64,000 bases of DNA, taken from the IMG/VR virus record IMGVR_UViG_3300048592_001391, positions 1 to 64,000 of that record; one strand, written 5' to 3'. This DNA comes from a virus. Shown one piece after another: positions 41,481 to 49,125 of this stretch; the stretch's first letter is position 1; the number at the start of each line of letters is the position of its first letter. Under the pieces are notes generated by a model. The model had not been told where the DNA came from, did not search any database, and saw nothing but the letters and a program-made list of their open reading frames with translations. The position numbers and the translations under genes are program-made.

Positions 41481-41840
41481 TCAGGCAAAGAATCCGCCGC
41501 GTCCCTGCCCACATGAGGCGCAGGTCTGGCTGATCATCCGACGGCCGTCGAACTCATCCTCATCATCCTCCCAGTTGTGGCCACGCACAACACAGCGCGA
41601 ATACACCAGCCAGTACCAGAGGATGAAGCGGGTCGCGGCCAGCAGCGCCAGTACACGGCCTGATAACGGCCGTAAGCCAAGCGTATGGCGCTCCTCTGCA
41701 TCGCAATCCACCATCAGCGGCAAATCGCGCCGCAACTGCCACCACTGGGACATGGTGAAGTCATGCACCATCGCTCCCAACTTCCACAAGCCTACGGCCG
41801 TCTCTGGCCGCTGCTGACATTTCTCTTGCCAAGTCTTCAT
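41481..41840 (-). CDS. Zinc-ribbon-tailed hypothetical protein
   Basis: 119 residues; GGAGAGTG lies before the ATG at 41840. Helical core with a hydrophobic stretch (RVLALLAATRFILWYWLVYS), then HNW and CASCGQGRGGFFA at the C-terminus, a possible half zinc site. It follows a long structured leader. Unknown. Confidence 0.6.
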   Translation of the reverse strand: MKTWQEKCQQRPETAVGLWKLGAMVHDFTMSQWWQLRRDLPLMVDCDAEERHTLGLRPLSGRVLALLAATRFILWYWLVYSRCVVRGHNWEDDEDEFDGRRMISQTCASCGQGRGGFFA

Positions 41841-41867
41841 GTCACTCTCCTTGCCCCCCTACCCCTT

Positions 41868-41899
41868 GCCTGTGGGCGAAACCCCTAACGCCCACAGGC
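41868..41899 (-). other. Leader hairpin before 41481-41840
   Basis: Perfect 11-bp stem GCCTGTGGGCG/CGCCCACAGGC with 10-base loop in the 5' leader, 28 bases before the ATG. No T-run. Possible translational control element. Confidence 0.6.
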
Positions 41900-41957
41900 T
41901 GAGGAGGAGGAAAACCCGAACCCGGTTGGTTCAGTCGTTGTACGGCCGTTCCGCATT

Positions 41958-41972
41958 GGAACAATACGGAAC
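41958..41972 (-). promoter_or_regulatory. GTTCC-N5-GTTCC element upstream of 41481-41840
   Basis: Direct repeat 10 bases apart, about 118 bases before the gene and next to an ACGGCCGT copy. A GTTCC in opposite orientation (41947-41951) makes a larger dyad. Confidence 0.7.
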
Positions 41973-41985
41973 GGCCAATTGATAA

Positions 41986-42014
41986 AGCTAACAGTATACG
42001 TAATATTGTGTCAA
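41986..42014 (-). promoter_or_regulatory. Weak promoter candidate
   Basis: Minus strand TTGACA (42014-42009) followed after 17 bases by TTAGCT, preceded by TG. The -35 is perfect, the -10 poor. It lies in a 213-base gap with the GTTCC element and leader hairpin. Confidence 0.4.
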
Positions 42015-42053
42015 ATGATTGACGCAGGAAAATGGGTGATTCACTCGACTGAG

Positions 42054-42209
42054 CTAACCGCTTCTGCCACCCACAGCCAGCGCCAACGGCCATGTCAAGG
42101 CCACCAGAACCCGCGTCGATAGGCGGAACCAGAACGGCCCATCTACCGCCGTACACAGTCCGCCTATCAGCGCCCCAATCAACAGGTAGTAGGCAATGAT
42201 AGCCAGCAT
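42054..42209 (-). CDS. Small two-helix membrane protein
   Basis: 51 residues from MLAIIAYYLLIGALIGGL; the start overlaps the upstream stop (TGATG). Two hydrophobic helices with a WFRLS turn. Unknown. Confidence 0.55.
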   Translation of the reverse strand: MLAIIAYYLLIGALIGGLCTAVDGPFWFRLSTRVLVALTWPLALAVGGRSG

Positions 42210-42586
42210 CACGCCATTGGCTCCGGGATTGCCGCATAGTAGAGTACGGCCGTACCCGCAGGTTGGCCGAACGTGAACTGCCACCCATCCGGCGTGTACC
42301 GGGCAATGGTGTAGTAGCTCGGCTTCGCGCCGTCTGTGAAGGCCACATGCACCAGCAGGTAAGCGCCATGATGCTCCTGACCGGGTGGGCTTTCCATATC
42401 ACACCAGCGAAACGGTCGTGCATACTGGTCATTGGAGAGAAAGAAGCTCCTGCTCTCATCTGCCTCATGCCGCGCCTGGAGCGCCAAATAGTATGTGCCT
42501 TTCAGCCCACTGGCGGCTATCTCATCCTCTATTTCTAGCAAGTAACCGGCAATTCGATCCTGAAAATCTTGCATCACTTTACTCAC
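42209..42586 (-). CDS. Hypothetical protein
   Basis: 125 residues. Helical N-terminus (VMQDFQDRIAGYLLEIEDEI), then a beta-rich part (YLALQARHEADESRSFFLSN, AYLLVHVAFTDGAKPSYYTI, YTPDGWQFTFGQPAG). Coupled to both neighbours. Unknown. Confidence 0.65.
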   Translation of the reverse strand: MSKVMQDFQDRIAGYLLEIEDEIAASGLKGTYYLALQARHEADESRSFFLSNDQYARPFRWCDMESPPGQEHHGAYLLVHVAFTDGAKPSYYTIARYTPDGWQFTFGQPAGTAVLYYAAIPEPMA

Positions 42587-42822
42587 GCTGCTACCTCCTT
42601 CTGACTAACTGGTTGGCGTACGGCCGTAATCGTCCACCGCCCATCACCCACCCGAACAACCGGTATACGGATTGCCCCATTTTTGAGGAATATCCACGCC
42701 GCCTTGACAGTCTCATCATCGCCATACACCACATGCACCCGCTTGCGCCACGAACGGCCGTTCACGCTGACCACCTGTCCCCGATAGGACACATGCTTGC
42801 CTTCAATGCGTTCGCCATTCAT
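42583..42822 (-). CDS. Small beta-rich hypothetical protein
   Basis: 79 residues: GKHVSYRGQVVSVNGRSWRK, RVHVVYGDDETVKAAWIFLK. Possible small barrel. Overlaps neighbours by 4 bases on each side. Confidence 0.6.
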   Translation of the reverse strand: MNGERIEGKHVSYRGQVVSVNGRSWRKRVHVVYGDDETVKAAWIFLKNGAIRIPVVRVGDGRWTITAVRQPVSQKEVAA

Positions 42823-43244
42823 CGTACCCCCCGGTAGTAGTTGATGACTGCCCGAGAGCCGCCCATGGGGCTGGTATAGCCGGGCATGTCGTCATAGCTA
42901 ACACGGCCGTTAGCGTGTTTGCACACATCGCACAGCGTTTCCTCGTTGGGCTGGAGAATGATCGTGCATCGCCCACAGCGCGGCATACTGGCATAGTCCA
43001 CCGGGATAATCTCCGGCACTTCTTCCGGCGCGGCGGCTTCTTCCGGGTCTATCCCCGCTTCGGCGAACCCATGCAACAGGCGCGGCCGTAGTGCGTGAAG
43101 GCTGAACCCGTAGTAGTTCTCTTCCAGAAAGCGGGTGATACTCAGCCCCCGCCCCACTTCCAGATAACGGGCAACCATCTCGGCCGGCAGCGGGGCAGTA
43201 GAACACATGCGCTTATGCAAGCCACTGATACGGCCGAACTCCAT
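42819..43244 (-). CDS. Zinc-ribbon protein with helical N-terminus
   Basis: 141 residues. Residues 22-64 are helical and HTH-like (MVARYLEVGRGLSITRFLEE, NYYGFSLHALRPRLL). Residues 89-110 hold CGRC and CDVC, a zinc ribbon. A small DNA- or RNA-binding protein is likely. Confidence 0.65.
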   Translation of the reverse strand: MEFGRISGLHKRMCSTAPLPAEMVARYLEVGRGLSITRFLEENYYGFSLHALRPRLLHGFAEAGIDPEEAAAPEEVPEIIPVDYASMPRCGRCTIILQPNEETLCDVCKHANGRVSYDDMPGYTSPMGGSRAVINYYRGVR

Positions 43245-43271
43245 CCCGCAACGGCTACAAAGTATCGGCCA

Positions 43272-43841
43272 TCATTGCACCTCCCGCGCTGCTGTTGGCC
43301 CACTCTGCCCCTGATAACGGCCGTTGCCATCGCCATACGGCCGTACGGGAGCCTCGGACATTTGCGCGAATACCAACTGCATCAGCGGCTTACCGGCCGT
43401 CAGCACCACCGGCCAGGGCGCTACGTTAATCAGTTCCCATGTCCACTGCCCCTGAAAGCCCGGATCGCCCCACCCCGCATGAAGATGCTCCAGCCCCACC
43501 CGCCCTGTGGATGATTTGGACATAAGAATGGCGCTCATATTGGGCGGTACGGCCGTAAACTCCAGACTGCTGCACAACACAAACTCACCCGGCCAAAGCG
43601 TGAAGGTGTCAAACACCTGCTCCGGTTCCCAAAAGGCGTCCGGGTTGGCCTTTGGGTCGCGGTTGTACTTGGGCAACAGTGCCCACGCCACCCGCCGCGC
43701 CAATGGGTTACGCCACCGCCACCGAGGGCGGCGCAGCTTGTACCCCAGGCACAGGTCATAGCTGGCAGGGTTCACCTGCCTGTCACTGAATGGGTGAATG
43801 GAACTACGCAGTTCTCGTATTTGCTTATCACTCAGAATCAT
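43272..43841 (-). CDS. dcd: dCTP deaminase family protein
   Basis: 189 residues from MILSDKQIRELRSS; GGAGGAA precedes the ATG. Family motifs: VNPASYDLCLGYKLR at the N-terminus, MSKSSTGRVGLEHLHAGW (nucleotide and magnesium site with SxxR and H), WGDPGFQGQWTWEL, and a C-terminal QMSEAPVRPYG lid. The enzyme makes dUTP from dCTP, feeding dTTP synthesis or, in bifunctional forms, dUMP. Overlaps the upstream gene by 14 bases. Confidence 0.92.
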   Translation of the reverse strand: MILSDKQIRELRSSIHPFSDRQVNPASYDLCLGYKLRRPRWRWRNPLARRVAWALLPKYNRDPKANPDAFWEPEQVFDTFTLWPGEFVLCSSLEFTAVPPNMSAILMSKSSTGRVGLEHLHAGWGDPGFQGQWTWELINVAPWPVVLTAGKPLMQLVFAQMSEAPVRPYGDGNGRYQGQSGPTAAREVQ

Positions 43842-44301
43842 TTGTTCCTCCGAAGACAATACGCGCTATCTCGTCGGCGCTCTTCTCTCCATGCAAGCTC
43901 CACACCACACGGCGCGGAGTTTGCTTAATTGGGCTATTCAACCGGTAGTAGTTTCCATCAATAATCTCGACCTCTTCGATGGTCTCCCACTCCACCACCT
44001 CCACCGACATGGCATTCGGGTCTCCCAAATCGTAATCCAGGCAAAACCGCTCTGCCTGTTCAATCGTCACCGGGAGAGAGCTATACACAGAGAAGGTGAT
44101 CGGTAGCTCCTTCATCTTGTACAAGGCGCGGCAGGTGAAGTAAATAGAGTGAATCAGCCCAAAAGTGCGTGATGATGTGTCAATCACCTTCACACTCGGG
44201 TTTGCTCCCTCAGTCGTATGGCTTACCCGCTCCGTGCGCACGACCTCAGTCCAGATTCCGTCTATCCACTCCTCTGGATGTAGTATTCTTTTGCTCATCA
44301 T
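43828..44301 (-). CDS. Hypothetical protein
   Basis: About 157 residues from MMSKRILHPEEWID. The ATGATG start overlaps the upstream TGA. Beta-rich centre (FGLIHSIYFTCRALYKMKEL, ITFSVYSSLPVTIEQAERFC), then acidic VEVVEWETIEEVEI. Unknown. Confidence 0.65.
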   Translation of the reverse strand: MMSKRILHPEEWIDGIWTEVVRTERVSHTTEGANPSVKVIDTSSRTFGLIHSIYFTCRALYKMKELPITFSVYSSLPVTIEQAERFCLDYDLGDPNAMSVEVVEWETIEEVEIIDGNYYRLNSPIKQTPRRVVWSLHGEKSADEIARIVFGGTNDSE

Positions 44302-44600
44302 ACCGCCGTCTCCATGTGGGCACTCGCCCATGCTGGATGCCGATACAACCAATCATGGTTGTCCGACATCACATCAAATACCTCATGCACATAAGGCGGA
44401 GTTAGCCCGCCTTCTTCCCGGCGCTTCTCCAAGTACCAGGGGATGAATGATTGCGGCCCCTCGCGGAACTTCTCCGCGTACTCCGCATAGAACTGCTGCA
44501 CCCATAGCAGGGGTTGGTTGTGCAACACGGCCGTCAGCGCAATGTCGGCGTCTGTCACCAGCAAACGGGCTGTCTTCCAAGGCGGCTCTTTCTTCATCAT
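44298..44600 (-). CDS. Hypothetical protein
   Basis: About 100 residues from MMKKEPPWKTARL, overlapping the nuclease stop (ATGATG). Helical, aromatic-rich (LLWVQQFYAEYAEKFREGPQ, FIPWYLEKRREEGG). Unknown. Confidence 0.6.
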   Translation of the reverse strand: MMKKEPPWKTARLLVTDADIALTAVLHNQPLLWVQQFYAEYAEKFREGPQSFIPWYLEKRREEGGLTPPYVHEVFDVMSDNHDWLYRHPAWASAHMETAV

Positions 44601-45022
44601 GTCCACCCATCCCATTCGTGATTGAAAGCGTCAATTGCCGTAATGCTTTTGCGCGGCCCAAACCCCGCAATCGGCCAGCGCATCACCACGTAGTTGATGT
44701 CACTCACCATCACCAGCAGCGACACGCCGCCCAACTTGTGGTTTTCATCCAGCGCCTCAACCTGATGCGGTTCAAGGCGACTGTAGACCAGCCGATCCGT
44801 ACACGTCTTCACCTCGGCCAAGACGCGGCGACCACCCGGCATAATGCCGCGAAAGTCCCCGCTCACCTTTTGCTTGTAGGTGTACTGCACCCATACCCCC
44901 TGTCGCGCCGTGATGGTGATAGGCGTCGCAATCTGCTCCACCATCTGCACCCCTTTGGTACGCAGGGCAATCATGGCAATGTCCTCACCCGTTCGGCCAA
45001 TGGCCTGGCTCTTTCTTCCCAT
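44597..45022 (-). CDS. PD-(D/E)XK nuclease, possible Holliday junction resolvase
   Basis: 141 residues. GRTGEDIAMIALRTKG (N-terminal acidic helix), then SGDFRGIM and RRVLAEVKTCTD form the D...ExK metal site, and LEPHQVEALDENHKLGGVSL is the Gln-helix and next strand, a RecU/Hjc-like order. Likely branch-specific or VRR-type nuclease for replication or packaging. AAGGAG precedes the ATG, and a GTTCC repeat touches that site. Confidence 0.75.
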   Translation of the reverse strand: MGRKSQAIGRTGEDIAMIALRTKGVQMVEQIATPITITARQGVWVQYTYKQKVSGDFRGIMPGGRRVLAEVKTCTDRLVYSRLEPHQVEALDENHKLGGVSLLVMVSDINYVVMRWPIAGFGPRKSITAIDAFNHEWDGWT

Positions 45023-45039
45023 GCTCTACACTCCTTCCC

Positions 45040-45054
45040 GGAACAGCCCGGAAC
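45040..45054 (-). promoter_or_regulatory. GTTCC-N5-GTTCC element before nuclease gene
   Basis: Direct repeat 10 bases apart, ending 17 bases before the ATG at 45022, directly followed by the AAGGAG ribosome site. Confidence 0.75.
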
Positions 45055-45058
45055 AGCA

Positions 45059-45085
45059 TACGGCCGTAGCGAATTTACGGCCGTA
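45059..45085. other. Hairpin of two TACGGCCGTA copies
   Basis: TACGGCCGTA at 45059-45068 and 45076-45085 around a 7-base loop: 10-bp stem overlapping the stop codon of the 45075 gene. A 3' end structure without T-run. Confidence 0.65.
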
Positions 45086-45434
45086 ACAGTGACCACAACC
45101 ACAACAAAAAGCTGGCAATCCCCGCCAGTAACATGGCGAACAGCCAAACCAGCAAGGCAAAGTCCGACACATAGCGACCGGCCTCGTTCGGCGGTTCGCT
45201 GCCCGTGTCCCATAACTCGGCATGGTTCAGGTTATCCAGCCGGGGGTACACGTACAGATGCCCCATGTTTGGCTCACTCGGGTCTACAACCATCGTCTCG
45301 ATGAAGCGTTCCCCGTCCATGCGGAGCTGGACAAGCCCAATGTCTACAGTTGGAACCATGATGTCGGTTCCCGGCATCAGGAAGCGGCGGATCAATGGCC
45401 CGTCGCCGCTGTCGGTGGCAATATCATCGCTCAT
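45075..45434 (-). CDS. Hypothetical with C-terminal membrane helix
   Basis: 119 residues. Soluble N-terminal part (LIRRFLMPGTDIMVPTVDIG, FIETMVVDPSEPNMGHLYVY), then FALLVWLFAMLLAGIASFLL near the C-terminus: a tail-anchored protein. Last gene before the 45.04-kb control region. Unknown. Confidence 0.65.
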   Translation of the reverse strand: MSDDIATDSGDGPLIRRFLMPGTDIMVPTVDIGLVQLRMDGERFIETMVVDPSEPNMGHLYVYPRLDNLNHAELWDTGSEPPNEAGRYVSDFALLVWLFAMLLAGIASFLLWLWSLLRP

Positions 45435-45829
45435 TGGTCGGCCTCCCGCTCAGCAACGGCCGTCAAATGCCCGGCGCGGATTGTCTTCTTGTTGGTCCAC
45501 AAGTTGAACAGGAACCCATCGGCATAATCCAGCCGCCACCCATGCCGCCGCAACTGCCAGATGAGGTCAGTCACGTTGCCTACGGTCATCGTTGCCCAAT
45601 CCCACTCTTGGTTTTGGGCATGGCGCGTGTATGATTCCGTGCCAATCACCATATCCTCGAACTGAAGATATAGTTGCTTGTCGTCAACTGTGGCGTTGAC
45701 GGCCGTTGGCTTCTCCCCTGCCGATAGCATCAGGATCGTATCGTTCATCCCGGCGCCGATCTCGACGGCCGTCAGGTCGCCCGTGAAACGGCCGTGTGCG
45801 TCATTGACGCGCAGTCCTACATACCACAT
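45431..45829 (-). CDS. Hypothetical protein
   Basis: 132 residues: WYVGLRVNDAHGRFTGDLTA, NATVDDKQLYLQFEDMVIGT, DLIWQLRRHGWRLDYADGF. Beta-rich then helical. Overlaps neighbours. Unknown. Confidence 0.6.
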   Translation of the reverse strand: MWYVGLRVNDAHGRFTGDLTAVEIGAGMNDTILMLSAGEKPTAVNATVDDKQLYLQFEDMVIGTESYTRHAQNQEWDWATMTVGNVTDLIWQLRRHGWRLDYADGFLFNLWTNKKTIRAGHLTAVAEREADQ

Positions 45830-46512
45830 GGATAATCTCCGGGGTGTCCGATGTGCTCAAATCGAATCGCCCATACCAGCGGGTTACTGTCCCAATCAAA
45901 CCCGCGCTGCTTGTTGATACTGTCCCATAGGTTGGCGAACGCAGTACGGTAAATCCCGTCATACATCGTCACCGTTCGTTCGGGCAAAGCGACCCCCTCA
46001 GCCTGTGCATCTTCTTCCGTAATCTCCTGCAACCACTCGGCGCGCACTGCCTTCGCCTGAATCAAGGCGCGGCTCAGCGAACCGTACATGAAGCGGGCAG
46101 GCGTTGGGGCATACGGCCGTTTCCGCTCACAAAACAGGTTCCACTCCGGCGCGGCAAGTACCACATCAAACGCCTTGTTGTCGGCCAAGTAACGGCCGGT
46201 AACACGACTGCGCCAGGCGTACTCAATCTGGTAGCCTTCCAGCATCAGCAGGCGTTGGTCAGGGGTATAAGGCGCTTTGGCTCCCCACTCGCCGTACACA
46301 TCATACGCGCCGAATATCTCGTCACCGGGGTAAATCTCGCCGTCCTTGTCCACCTTCTCCGGGTGGTACAAGCCGGTGACAATCTCACCCACACCGAACG
46401 GTGGCTGATTGCGGACAATGCGACGGGTGGCCGTCTTGGATGTGTCCAGGACGCGGGGAACTAAGGGGGCTGAGAAGGCGATACGGCCGTAGGGTTTGGT
46501 TGGCTTGCTCAT
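45817..46512 (-). CDS. ASCH-domain-like phage protein
   Basis: 231 residues: SAPLVPRVLDTSKTATRRIV, then GDEIFGAYDVYGEWG, PARFMYGSLSRALIQAKAVR, EWLQEITEEDAQAEGV, FANLWDSINKQRGFDWDSNP. This is the order seen in phage ASCH-like proteins (TRR...WVRE...LQ.ITEEDA.AEG...LW..IN). The ASCH fold binds RNA or acts on modified nucleosides (YqfB is an N4-acetylcytidine amidohydrolase). Confidence 0.75.
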   Translation of the reverse strand: MSKPTKPYGRIAFSAPLVPRVLDTSKTATRRIVRNQPPFGVGEIVTGLYHPEKVDKDGEIYPGDEIFGAYDVYGEWGAKAPYTPDQRLLMLEGYQIEYAWRSRVTGRYLADNKAFDVVLAAPEWNLFCERKRPYAPTPARFMYGSLSRALIQAKAVRAEWLQEITEEDAQAEGVALPERTVTMYDGIYRTAFANLWDSINKQRGFDWDSNPLVWAIRFEHIGHPGDYPCGM

Positions 46513-46820
46513 TCCTCGATCTCCACCAGAAAGACCAATCGTCCTAACCAGTCGGCGGCTTGCTCCAGCCGCGCACGGCGGAAACCCTCGCTTTCATCCC
46601 ACATCTGTGCGCCCATGTAATTAAACGCGCCCTGATTCAAGCGATACCGTATCCCGTTCACATTGGCGGTGACAATGATTTCGATACAGCCATTGTCGGG
46701 CAACACCTTGGCCTCAACCGTGCAGTTCTTCAACCGCTCAGTGTAGTAGCGCTGGATGCGCACGGCCGTTTCTTCCATGTAATCGTATCGGCGTGCCAAG
46801 TCTCGAATGGTCATGTTCAT
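46509..46820 (-). CDS. Hypothetical protein
   Basis: 103 residues: MTIRDLARRYDYMEETAVRI, then VEAKVLPDNGCIEIIVTANV, ending EQAADWLGRLVFLVEIEE. Alpha/beta. The second ATG (MTIRD) may be the start. Unknown. Confidence 0.6.
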   Translation of the reverse strand: MNMTIRDLARRYDYMEETAVRIQRYYTERLKNCTVEAKVLPDNGCIEIIVTANVNGIRYRLNQGAFNYMGAQMWDESEGFRRARLEQAADWLGRLVFLVEIEE

Positions 46821-47479
46821 TGCTCACCTCTCAGCTTCTTGAGCGCCACCCGCATTCCCTCTTGCAAGTTGCCGCTCCCCATTGATGCCATGACCTCCAG
46901 AAGGTTCAGGAACATGTCATGATCCCGATAAGCCTCCAGTTCCATTCCCATCCCGGCTGTCCAATGCGGATCGGCCTCAATGTCATACCGCCCCTGCTCC
47001 TCATCCCACTTGCCCAACATAAGGGGATCCGCTATTTCGCCCAAGATGTTAATGGGCGTACTCCGAACAAATACAGGGCGAAGCAGGTCTCTCAACGCCG
47101 CCTCGCAAGCATCCTCGACAAGAGTGACGATTCTTTCCTCCTCAACAAGCGCCGCACCCATCTTGTCCACTAACCACTCTTCTGTTATCAGGCCAGGTAT
47201 AGACGCCTTGTCCCGCCAGCACTCGGCTAACTTGTTTCCCAGTTTGTCAGTCAGTCCCACCCCAAACCATGCGTTCTTAGCGGTCACACTGACCGCAACG
47301 AAAACGTCAATTTCGCCGGTAGGTAGGTAGTAGTTGCATACCTCCTTGTCCGGGTCTCCTCCCCACCCGGTATACCCAAAGCGGCGAATCAGGTAAATCA
47401 GCGCCGGGCCTGCTGGCACAAATGGCAAGGAGCCATTTATGCCAAAAACCTTGATGACAATATCGTTTATGCTTATCAC
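46817..47479 (-). CDS. Hypothetical protein in palindrome-free island
   Basis: 220 residues: ALIYLIRRFGYTGWGGDPDK, VAVSVTAKNAWFGVGLTDKL, GALVEEERIVTLVEDACEAA. No family recognised. This gene, its two downstream neighbours and the start of the next lie in 1.5 kb (46770-48296) without a single ACGGCCGT, which suggests recent acquisition. Confidence 0.65.
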   Translation of the reverse strand: MISINDIVIKVFGINGSLPFVPAGPALIYLIRRFGYTGWGGDPDKEVCNYYLPTGEIDVFVAVSVTAKNAWFGVGLTDKLGNKLAECWRDKASIPGLITEEWLVDKMGAALVEEERIVTLVEDACEAALRDLLRPVFVRSTPINILGEIADPLMLGKWDEEQGRYDIEADPHWTAGMGMELEAYRDHDMFLNLLEVMASMGSGNLQEGMRVALKKLRGEQ

Positions 47480-47673
47480 ACTGCCTCTCCCAAGGTCTCC
47501 CCCATATCGGCAGACCGCTCGACCAACGCGGCAAAAACGCCTTGGCCGTATTCCAATTCACACTGAGCGCAGGAACAGGGCAATGCGCTTCTGTCGGTCT
47601 CGAACATCATGTCGTCGTAGCCCATCTGCCACGCATCCATGCCATCCTCGTACAAATCCTCGTTGTGTTGCAT
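47476..47673 (-). CDS. Small Cys-containing protein
   Basis: 65 residues, acidic N-terminus (NEDLYEDGMDAWQMGYDDMM), then PCSCAQCELEYGQG with three Cys (half zinc site). Overlaps the next gene's start. A 76-base spacer separates it from the upstream zinc ribbon gene. Confidence 0.6.
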   Translation of the reverse strand: MQHNEDLYEDGMDAWQMGYDDMMFETDRSALPCSCAQCELEYGQGVFAALVERSADMGETLGEAV

Positions 47674-47749
47674 ATCTCACCTATGGTCTTTGCCGGGACG
47701 GGGGCTGCCCGTTGCGGCGCATACTCGCCCGGCCTTTGCGGTTTCCCGC

Positions 47750-48001
47750 CTATGTGAATCGCGGCACTCCGCCGCAATCCAAAATCGCGCCAATAATTGC
47801 ATTGCCCACATGAGCCTTGCCAAAATCACAACCACGCCACGGCTCTGTGTCGCGGATGTGGGCTGAAAGAATATCTTGCAAGACCGCAGCATCTTCCGCC
47901 CTTGCCTCGCGTCGCGCATTACACCGAAAGCATTGTCCGTTCTCATCCAGCGTATACCCACGCATCCCGCAAGATGGGCACTGTGAAATTGCTCCTAGCA
48001 T
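47750..48001 (-). CDS. Small zinc-ribbon protein
   Basis: 83 residues: CPSCGMRGYTLDENGQCFRC is a clear zinc ribbon at residues 8-27, followed by a helix with AEDAAVLQDILSAHI and a GKAHVGNAII motif. Overlaps the methylase-like stop by one base. Probably nucleic-acid binding. Confidence 0.7.
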   Translation of the reverse strand: MLGAISQCPSCGMRGYTLDENGQCFRCNARREARAEDAAVLQDILSAHIRDTEPWRGCDFGKAHVGNAIIGAILDCGGVPRFT

Positions 48002-48651
48002 TAGTACATCCTCTGATACACCGGCCCGAACCGGCCAAACACCCGGCTGAACCGATGAACATTCGCCCCCAGATAAACCACCACACTGCCCTTCGTTGCC
48101 CCACGCACTGGCTCCAGCGTATCAGGCGACAGGTAGTTCACCCGCTTCCGCATCAGGCAGATCGGGTATGAGGCTATCCAGTGAAACCAACTCTCTGACG
48201 GGCTGGCAAAGGTGATCGCCATTGCCTGCGCCATGTCGCCGCGCTGGTAGCTCATGTCCAGCTTCTGCAACCATTCGCCAATGCCGGGCAGGTCTACGGC
48301 CGTATGCCACCCCCGCTCCACACAAATCTTCTTCTTGCACCCCGGCTTGCATCCCTGCTCAGTACGGCCGAACGGCGCATTCAACCAGATACGGCCGTTC
48401 ACCTTCGCCCACGATTCATCCAGCCCCCCGCCGCCCTGGGTCATGAAGGGCAAGCCGTCAAACTCACCACACGGAACCAACTCCGGGCGCGTGAAGTACC
48501 GCGCCGCCTTGACAATGCTGTTGGCCTTCTCGCTGCTGGCCGGGTCAAGGTCAATGCCGCCCATGACCTCATGCACTGCTTCCATGATCTCATGCGGCGT
48601 GTACCACTCGGTCGAACCGCTGGTCTGGTTGATCAGTTGGTGGTTATTCAT
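48001..48651 (-). CDS. Phage DNA N6-adenine methyltransferase family, atypical catalytic motif
   Basis: 216 residues: TEWYTPHEIMEAVHEVMGGI, DLDPASSEKANSIVKAARYF, DGLPF ... GRIWLNAPFGR, then SWFHWIASYPICLMRKRVNY. The order matches the phage Dam-like family, which normally has NPPY/NPPF; here it reads NAPF. An inserted Cys-rich loop (GCKPGCKKKICVE) follows. It may be inactive, have altered specificity or be a decoy. Confidence 0.8.
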   Translation of the reverse strand: MNNHQLINQTSGSTEWYTPHEIMEAVHEVMGGIDLDPASSEKANSIVKAARYFTRPELVPCGEFDGLPFMTQGGGGLDESWAKVNGRIWLNAPFGRTEQGCKPGCKKKICVERGWHTAVDLPGIGEWLQKLDMSYQRGDMAQAMAITFASPSESWFHWIASYPICLMRKRVNYLSPDTLEPVRGATKGSVVVYLGANVHRFSRVFGRFGPVYQRMY

Positions 48652-48883
48652 AGTTCACCTCGATTGGGGGCAATCCGTGTTCCAGATGCACCCGGTCAAT
48701 GGCGACAATCGCAAACTTCAAGCCGCGTCCGGGGCGCGGGTAGGTGGCAGGTGTACGGCCGTACTGTGGATGCACGGCCGTTACCCACCCTAAGCTATCC
48801 CATTCCAGTTCCCAACCAGCAGCCGCCAGCGCAGCGGCCTGGGCGCGGAATTGTGGGGTTTGCAAGGCGTCTTTCATGCTCAT
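48644..48883 (-). CDS. Small hypothetical protein
   Basis: 79 residues from MSMKDALQTPQF, overlapping the LexA-like stop by 4 bases (ATGA). N-terminal helix (RAQAAALAAAGWELEWDSLG) then beta (FAIVAIDRVHLEHGLPPIEV). Unknown. Confidence 0.6.
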   Translation of the reverse strand: MSMKDALQTPQFRAQAAALAAAGWELEWDSLGWVTAVHPQYGRTPATYPRPGRGLKFAIVAIDRVHLEHGLPPIEVNYE

Positions 48884-49125
48884 TGCAGCACCCACTTCTC
48901 ACCCGGAATGCGGATGGTGCGCGGCTGGCCGGGAATGAAGTCAATACGGCCGTTGCGCTTGAGGCTATCCAGCATGCGGGTCAGGCTGGATGTGCTGTTG
49001 ATGTCCATAGCGGCGCACAATTCCCGCACGGTAGGCGAGATGCCCCCGGCGCACTCCTTGTAGGCCACAATGTGCTGATACAGTTCATTCAGCTTTTCCG
49101 GCTTCTCATACTCTCTTCGCTTCAC
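48880..49125 (-). CDS. LexA-like winged-helix DNA-binding protein
   Basis: 81 residues: ELYQHIVAYKECAGGISPTV then RELCAAMDINSTSSLTRMLD, SLKRNGRIDFIPGQPRTIRI. This is the N-terminal HTH of LexA (G.SPT.REL......S.....L..L...G.I......RAIR) without the protease domain. Binds DNA; a small stand-alone regulator. Confidence 0.85.
   Translation of the reverse strand: MKRREYEKPEKLNELYQHIVAYKECAGGISPTVRELCAAMDINSTSSLTRMLDSLKRNGRIDFIPGQPRTIRIPGEKWVLQ

Noticed and set aside
42018-42060. Minus-strand GGTTAGCTCAGTCGAG resembles the D-arm of a tRNA, possible tRNA gene or attachment site
   Set aside because: No anticodon arm, T-arm (GGTTCGA type) or matching acceptor strand follows within 80 bases, and it overlaps the end of a small membrane-protein gene. 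Probably chance or at most a fragment.
41842-42468. 208-codon minus-strand ORF overlapping the 42209-42586 gene
   Set aside because: Starts inside a better-supported gene, no ribosome site, and crosses the promoter, GTTCC element and leader hairpin.
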